Assembly (NCBI GenBank): GCA_024233135.1
Contig: JACKPZ010000035.1
Coordinates: 1 to 26,511, forward strand
Reading direction: 5' to 3'
Length of the DNA: 26,511 nucleotides
Source of the DNA: Akkermansiaceae bacterium
GTDB lineage: Bacteria; Verrucomicrobiota; Verrucomicrobiia; Verrucomicrobiales; Akkermansiaceae
The notes beneath the pieces were generated by a model. That model saw only the letters and a list, made by a program, of their open reading frames with translations, did no database searches and had not been told where the DNA came from. Positions 23,428 to 26,511 of the stretch are shown one piece after another. Position numbers and translations under genes: made by a program. Position 1 is the stretch's first letter, and every line of letters begins with the position of its first letter.

Positions 23428-24366
23428 GTGGAGGCTGATCACCGTTGGTTCCGGGTTTTGCCGGGCGTGCTGCTCTGCGCGCTGCTGTGGGGCAGCGCGT
23501 TTCCGTGCATCAAGACGGTGTATGCGATCTGGGCGAAACAAGGGATCGAGACCGGGCTCGCGGACTACTGGTGGTTCGCGGGCGTGCGCTTCACGCTGGC
23601 GGGTGCGATGCTGTTGGCCGTCGCGCGCCGTCCGTGGGCGGAATTCAGGGCCACGCGTTTCCCGAAACTCGCCGGCTTCGCGCTCACCCAGACCTTCGGC
23701 CAGTATCTGCTCTTCTATCTCGCCATCGCGGTGGCGAGCGGCAGCCTGGCCGGACTGCTCACCTCGACCGGGAGTTTCTGGTGGATCGTCCTCGCGCCGC
23801 TGCTGGCCGGCGGGCCGTGGCCGACGCGCCGCCAGTGGCTCGCGCTCGCGGTGGGCGGCGCCGGCATCACACTGGCGACCGCCGCGCCCGGAGCGGGTGC
23901 CGGACGACCGTGGCTCGGAGCGCTCCTGATGATCGGCGCCACCGGCATGGGCGCGCTGGGCGTGATCCAGTTCGGCCGCCTCCGGCCGACCATCGGCGCG
24001 CGGGCGGCCACCGGTTTCTCACTTGGCGGCGGCGGTCTGCTGCTGCTGGTCTGTGGAGCGGCGGCATTCCCCCGCGCCGGCCTGTTGATGTCGCCGGCGG
24101 TCATCGGGATCACCTGCTGGTTGTCCTTCGTATCCGCCGCGGCCTTCGGACTGTGGAACCATCTGTCCACCCGTCACCCGGTGCCGTTGCTGGCGGGCTA
24201 CCGGTTTCTGATCCCGATCTGCGGGATGACCGAGGCCCTCGTGTTTCTCCCGGGCGAGAGCGCCGGTCCGGGACTGCTTGCCGGAGCGGCGCTCGTCATC
24301 GCGTCGCTGGTGATGGCGCAGCTCGCGGTTCCCGTCATCCCACCGGCAGCTCGGGAAAATCCGTGA
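23428..24366 (+). CDS. EamA/DMT-family inner-membrane transporter
   Basis: The product of about 312 residues has ten hydrophobic segments and the two EamA repeats of drug/metabolite transporters. The first helix carries ALLWGSAFPCIK, and the FGQYLLFYLAIAVASGSLAGL and LTSTGSFWWIVLAPLL pair is typical of the end of the first repeat. The cargo of such proteins is usually a metabolite or amino acid to be exported. The start is uncertain: GTG 23428 lies after a stem-loop and gives a normal N-terminus, while TTG 23392 has GAGGA 6 bases upstream and would add 12 Arg-rich residues. The last 32 bases overlap the end of the convergent deaminase gene. It is not obviously tied to the upstream gene in function. 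Confidence 0.87.
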   Translation: MEADHRWFRVLPGVLLCALLWGSAFPCIKTVYAIWAKQGIETGLADYWWFAGVRFTLAGAMLLAVARRPWAEFRATRFPKLAGFALTQTFGQYLLFYLAIAVASGSLAGLLTSTGSFWWIVLAPLLAGGPWPTRRQWLALAVGGAGITLATAAPGAGAGRPWLGALLMIGATGMGALGVIQFGRLRPTIGARAATGFSLGGGGLLLLVCGAAAFPRAGLLMSPAVIGITCWLSFVSAAAFGLWNHLSTRHPVPLLAGYRFLIPICGMTEALVFLPGESAGPGLLAGAALVIASLVMAQLAVPVIPPAARENP

Positions 24367-24772
24367 CCCGCACCAGCGACACGCCGTAGAGCGCGGCGAT
24401 CTCCGGCGCGTCCGAGGCCTGATAGATGTCCCGGTAGCAGATCTCGCGGATGCCGTAGGCGCAGAGCGTCTGCATGCATGCGGTGCACGGCATCGTGGTG
24501 GTCGCCACCAGCCGGGCCTCGCCGCGGCGGAACAAGCTGCACAGGTTCACCTCGGCGTGGAGCATGTATTTCTGGCGCGCCTCGCGGTCGTCCCAAAAAC
24601 CCGGCGGTGCCTCGAAGCCCGGAGCGAGTCCGTTGTAGGCGGTGCCGATCACCCGGTTTTCATGATCGAGCGCGGCCGCCCCGACCTTGCGGTAGGGATC
24701 CTCGGATCGAAGGCTGGCGACGTGGGCCAGCGCCATCGCGTAGCGGGGAATGCTGAGTCGTTCCGCGGACAT
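24335..24772 (-). CDS. dCMP deaminase-like cytidine/deoxycytidylate deaminase
   Basis: The 145-residue protein has the zinc site of the CDA fold: H72-A-E74 (LHAEVNL) and P-C96-T-A-C99 (MPCTACMQTL), where E74 is the proton shuttle. The N-terminal part (DPYRKVGAAALDHENRVIGT, then AYNGL) matches deoxycytidylate deaminases, which make dUMP from dCMP for thymidylate synthesis. A related ComE-type protein or another nucleotide deaminase is possible, since substrate residues cannot be judged here. I placed the start at the ATG at 24772; the frame is open to 24883, but the added residues are not conserved-looking. Its end overlaps the transporter gene on the other strand by 32 bases. It lies 60 bases downstream of a strong terminator, so it needs its own promoter, which I could not locate. 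Confidence 0.85.
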   Translation of the reverse strand: MSAERLSIPRYAMALAHVASLRSEDPYRKVGAAALDHENRVIGTAYNGLAPGFEAPPGFWDDREARQKYMLHAEVNLCSLFRRGEARLVATTTMPCTACMQTLCAYGIREICYRDIYQASDAPEIAALYGVSLVRVTDFPELPVG

Positions 24773-24831
24773 GCGCGCAGCATGGGAGGAAATCCGCCGC
24801 TTCCCATCCAAAAATCCGGATGCCGCAGCGG

Positions 24832-24865
24832 AAAAAACCTCCGCCGGATCGCTCCGGCGGAGGTT
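24832..24865 (-). terminator. Intrinsic terminator of the 208-aa membrane protein gene
   Basis: A perfect 13-bp stem (AACCTCCGCCGGA at 24836-24848, TCCGGCGGAGGTT at 24853-24865) with a 4-base loop is followed on the minus strand by a run of six T (A6 at 24832-24837 on the plus strand, partly in the stem). It lies 33 bases after the stop of the minus-strand gene ending at 24898. This is the clearest terminator in the window. Confidence 0.88.
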
Positions 24866-24897
24866 GCCACGAAACCAAGGCAATCCAAGAAAAGCGT

Positions 24898-25524
24898 TCA
24901 GTTTCCGAGCACGATCGGCTGCGAAACCGTCTGGCGGACAGGTGCCGCGGCGGTCTCCTGGCGCGGAGCGGGTGCGGCGGCCGGCTGGGCCTTCGCCTCG
25001 CGGGCGGCCTTCTTCGCCTGGGCGCGCTTGAGCTGGGCATCGGCGAAGCCACCCATGTTCTGTTTCAACATGAGGTTCCGTTCGGCGACGGTGCGGCCTT
25101 CACCGCCCATCATGTCCTTCATCTCGGCGTTCATGCCGTCTTCGGCGACGTTCGTCGGATCGATGCCCATGGCCATCGACGCCTGGTCGATCGCCTCCTT
25201 GCGGGTGTTGATCTCGGCGAGTGATTCGTCGAACTGCTGCGCCATTTCGACGGGGTCGGTGACGAGGGCGATATCCTTGCGGCCCTCCTTGAGGTTCTGG
25301 AGGATTTCGGCGACGGCGGCCCGGTTTTCCGGGGACTTCGCATACCATGCGCCGCCGCTGCCTCCGAGCGTGAGGAGGAAGGCCAGGATCACCCAGTTGG
25401 CGCGCTGGCGTTTTTTCTTCAGGCGGCGGGCCTGCTCGTCGAGAAGAACCGAAAGGTCCTCTTCCAATTGCGGAGCCTCGGGGATGGGAGGCATGTCAGG
25501 AGTATGGGGTGGGGTAGCGGACAT
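24898..25524 (-). CDS. Single-pass membrane protein of unknown function
   Basis: I do not recognise a family. The 208-residue product has an acidic Pro-rich cytoplasmic head (1-30), a basic stretch (ARRLKKKRQR), and one membrane helix at about 44-61 (WVILAFLLTLGGSGGAWY). A charged helical region follows (65-165: AEILQNLKEGRKDIALV, EMAQQFDESLAEINTRKEAI), and a low-complexity Ala/Pro/Lys tail (about 170-208). Positive charges before the helix put the C-terminal part outside the cytoplasm. A GGGGG stands directly before the ATG. The gene is monocistronic: it ends in the strong terminator at 24832-24865 and starts 82 bases from the divergent RarD-like gene, in an AT-rich gap. It may be a scaffold or partner of an envelope complex, but nothing in the sequence shows which. 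Confidence 0.75.
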   Translation of the reverse strand: MSATPPHTPDMPPIPEAPQLEEDLSVLLDEQARRLKKKRQRANWVILAFLLTLGGSGGAWYAKSPENRAAVAEILQNLKEGRKDIALVTDPVEMAQQFDESLAEINTRKEAIDQASMAMGIDPTNVAEDGMNAEMKDMMGGEGRTVAERNLMLKQNMGGFADAQLKRAQAKKAAREAKAQPAAAPAPRQETAAAPVRQTVSQPIVLGN

Positions 25525-25606
25525 TCCCCCGTTTTAGTCAATTTCTCTTAACCGTCAAAATATCTTCAATACGTGATCGCGTGCTAGGCGAAGCAAGAAA
25601 CGCAAG

Positions 25607-26511
25607 ATGGCGGAATCATTTCCGGATTGTGCGGCGGGCGGAAACGAGCAGCGTCGGCGCGTGCGGAGCGACACGGCAGGTGTGGGTTCGGCCTTGGCCG
25701 CGTTTTTCCTCTGGGGGGTGCTTCCGGTGTTCTGGAAGCAGCTTTCGTTTCTGCCGCCGCTGACGATCGTCGCCCAGCGCACGCTGTGGTCGCTGGCCAT
25801 CCTGTTGTGCATCGTCATCTGGACCGGCGAGCTGCGGACCATCCGCGAGACGCTGCGTTCGCCGCGCGGCGTCGCCTGGCATCTCGCCGCCGGCCTGCTG
25901 CTGGCGGCCAACTGGCTGCTCTACGTGTGGGCGACGCTCAACGACCGCATCGTCGAGGGCGCCCTCGGCTACTACCTCAACCCGTTCTTCAACATGTGGT
26001 TCGGGTTCCTCTGGTTCGGCGAGCGGCACAAGCCCCGGCAACGGGTGGCGATCGGCCTCGCCCTCGCCGGCGTGCTCGTGCAGGTGCCTGCCGTCGGACA
26101 CTTCCCGTGGGTCGCGCTCACGCTGGCCCTGAGTTTCTCGCTCTACGCGGTGGTGAAAAAACGCGCGCCGCTCGGATCGCGCGCCGGGCTGACGATCGAG
26201 ACCGGATTGATCGCGCCGTTGGCGCTCGGCTGGCTGGTCTTCGGGGCCGGCAGCATGCGCGCCGCCTTCGGAGCGGACGCCGGGCACGCGTGGTTGGTCG
26301 CCTGCGCGGGCATCGCCACCACCCTGCCGCTGCTGTTTTTCGGTCATGCGGCGCGGTCGATCCGGCTCAGCACGCTCGGGATCCTGCAGTTCCTCGGTCC
26401 GACGCTGCAGTTTCTCATCGGCTGGCGGCTCTACGGCGAACCGATGGGCACGGCCCGCGTGGTTTCCTTCTCCCTCATCTGGATCGCCGTCGCCCTCTAC
26501 GCCGCCGATGC
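25607..26511 (+). CDS. RarD-like EamA transporter (3' end outside window)
   Basis: The frame opens at the ATG at 25607 and runs off the window, giving 301 codons so far. After a 25-residue polar head it reads GSALAAFFLWGVLPVFWKQL, then IVAQRTLWSLA, NWLLYVWATLNDRIVEGALG, YYLNPFFNMWFGFLWFGER and LSTLGILQFLGPTLQFLIGW. All are strongly typical of RarD proteins, ten-helix members of the drug/metabolite transporter group with an unsettled cargo (chloramphenicol resistance is reported for one member). RarD proteins are about 300 residues, so only a few codons should be missing. A GTG at 25682 is an alternative start closer to the first helix. The divergent neighbour is the 208-residue membrane protein, 82 bases away. 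Confidence 0.88.
   Translation, partial: MAESFPDCAAGGNEQRRRVRSDTAGVGSALAAFFLWGVLPVFWKQLSFLPPLTIVAQRTLWSLAILLCIVIWTGELRTIRETLRSPRGVAWHLAAGLLLAANWLLYVWATLNDRIVEGALGYYLNPFFNMWFGFLWFGERHKPRQRVAIGLALAGVLVQVPAVGHFPWVALTLALSFSLYAVVKKRAPLGSRAGLTIETGLIAPLALGWLVFGAGSMRAAFGADAGHAWLVACAGIATTLPLLFFGHAARSIRLSTLGILQFLGPTLQFLIGWRLYGEPMGTARVVSFSLIWIAVALYAAD

Noticed and set aside
1..26511. Mobile elements, CRISPR arrays, tRNA or rRNA genes, phage genes
   Set aside because: No transposase, integrase, regular spaced repeats or tRNA-like cloverleaf was seen on either strand by reading; a tool-based scan was not possible.

Overview
The window is a 26.5 kb piece of GC-rich bacterial chromosome with no tRNA, rRNA, CRISPR or insertion sequence that I can see. 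The gene content suggests an aerobic, glycan-using member of the Verrucomicrobiota, close to Luteolibacter and its relatives. The pointers are a YfbK-type von Willebrand protein next to an ECF sigma factor, very large secreted proteins of unknown type, several exported glycan-active hydrolases, an ExbD, and rare use of strong Shine-Dalgarno sites. This placement is inference from gene content, not from a marker gene.

Region 1 (2-12037, all on the minus strand) reads in transcription order as: an ECF sigma factor (12037-11459); a 1322-residue membrane protein that joins a short cytoplasmic head, one membrane helix, a Wzz/GumC-like coiled-coil region, a TPR-like stretch and a YfbK-type von Willebrand domain (11424-7456); a 2276-residue exported membrane protein built from recurring beta-rich modules (7393-563); and a small GAF-domain protein (448-2). 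Spacers are 34, 62 and 114 bases, so at least the first three look like one operon. I read it as a surface-sensing or envelope-assembly system in which the head of the second protein may hold the sigma factor. This is the least explained and most interesting part of the window.

Region 2 (12038-15756, plus strand) begins with a 404-base non-coding stretch holding a 13-bp inverted repeat and short direct repeats. RNase HI, an exported sialidase-like protein, an ExbD without its ExbB, and an exported serine beta-lactamase-family hydrolase follow. The last two genes overlap by 4 bases.

Region 3 (15741-20872) alternates strands: a GxGYxYP-family exported protein with a discoidin-like C-terminus (minus), a duplicated PRC-barrel protein and a rhomboid protease with a zinc-ribbon-like tail (plus), and a GH43-type exported glycosidase (minus). 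With the sialidase-like gene this makes three secreted, probably glycan-active enzymes within 8 kb.

Region 4 (20989-26511) holds a 795-residue exported protein with a transglutaminase-like Cys/His core, an EamA-type transporter, a dCMP deaminase-like protein (minus, overlapping the transporter end), a single-pass membrane protein with a clear intrinsic terminator (minus), and a RarD-like transporter cut off by the window end.
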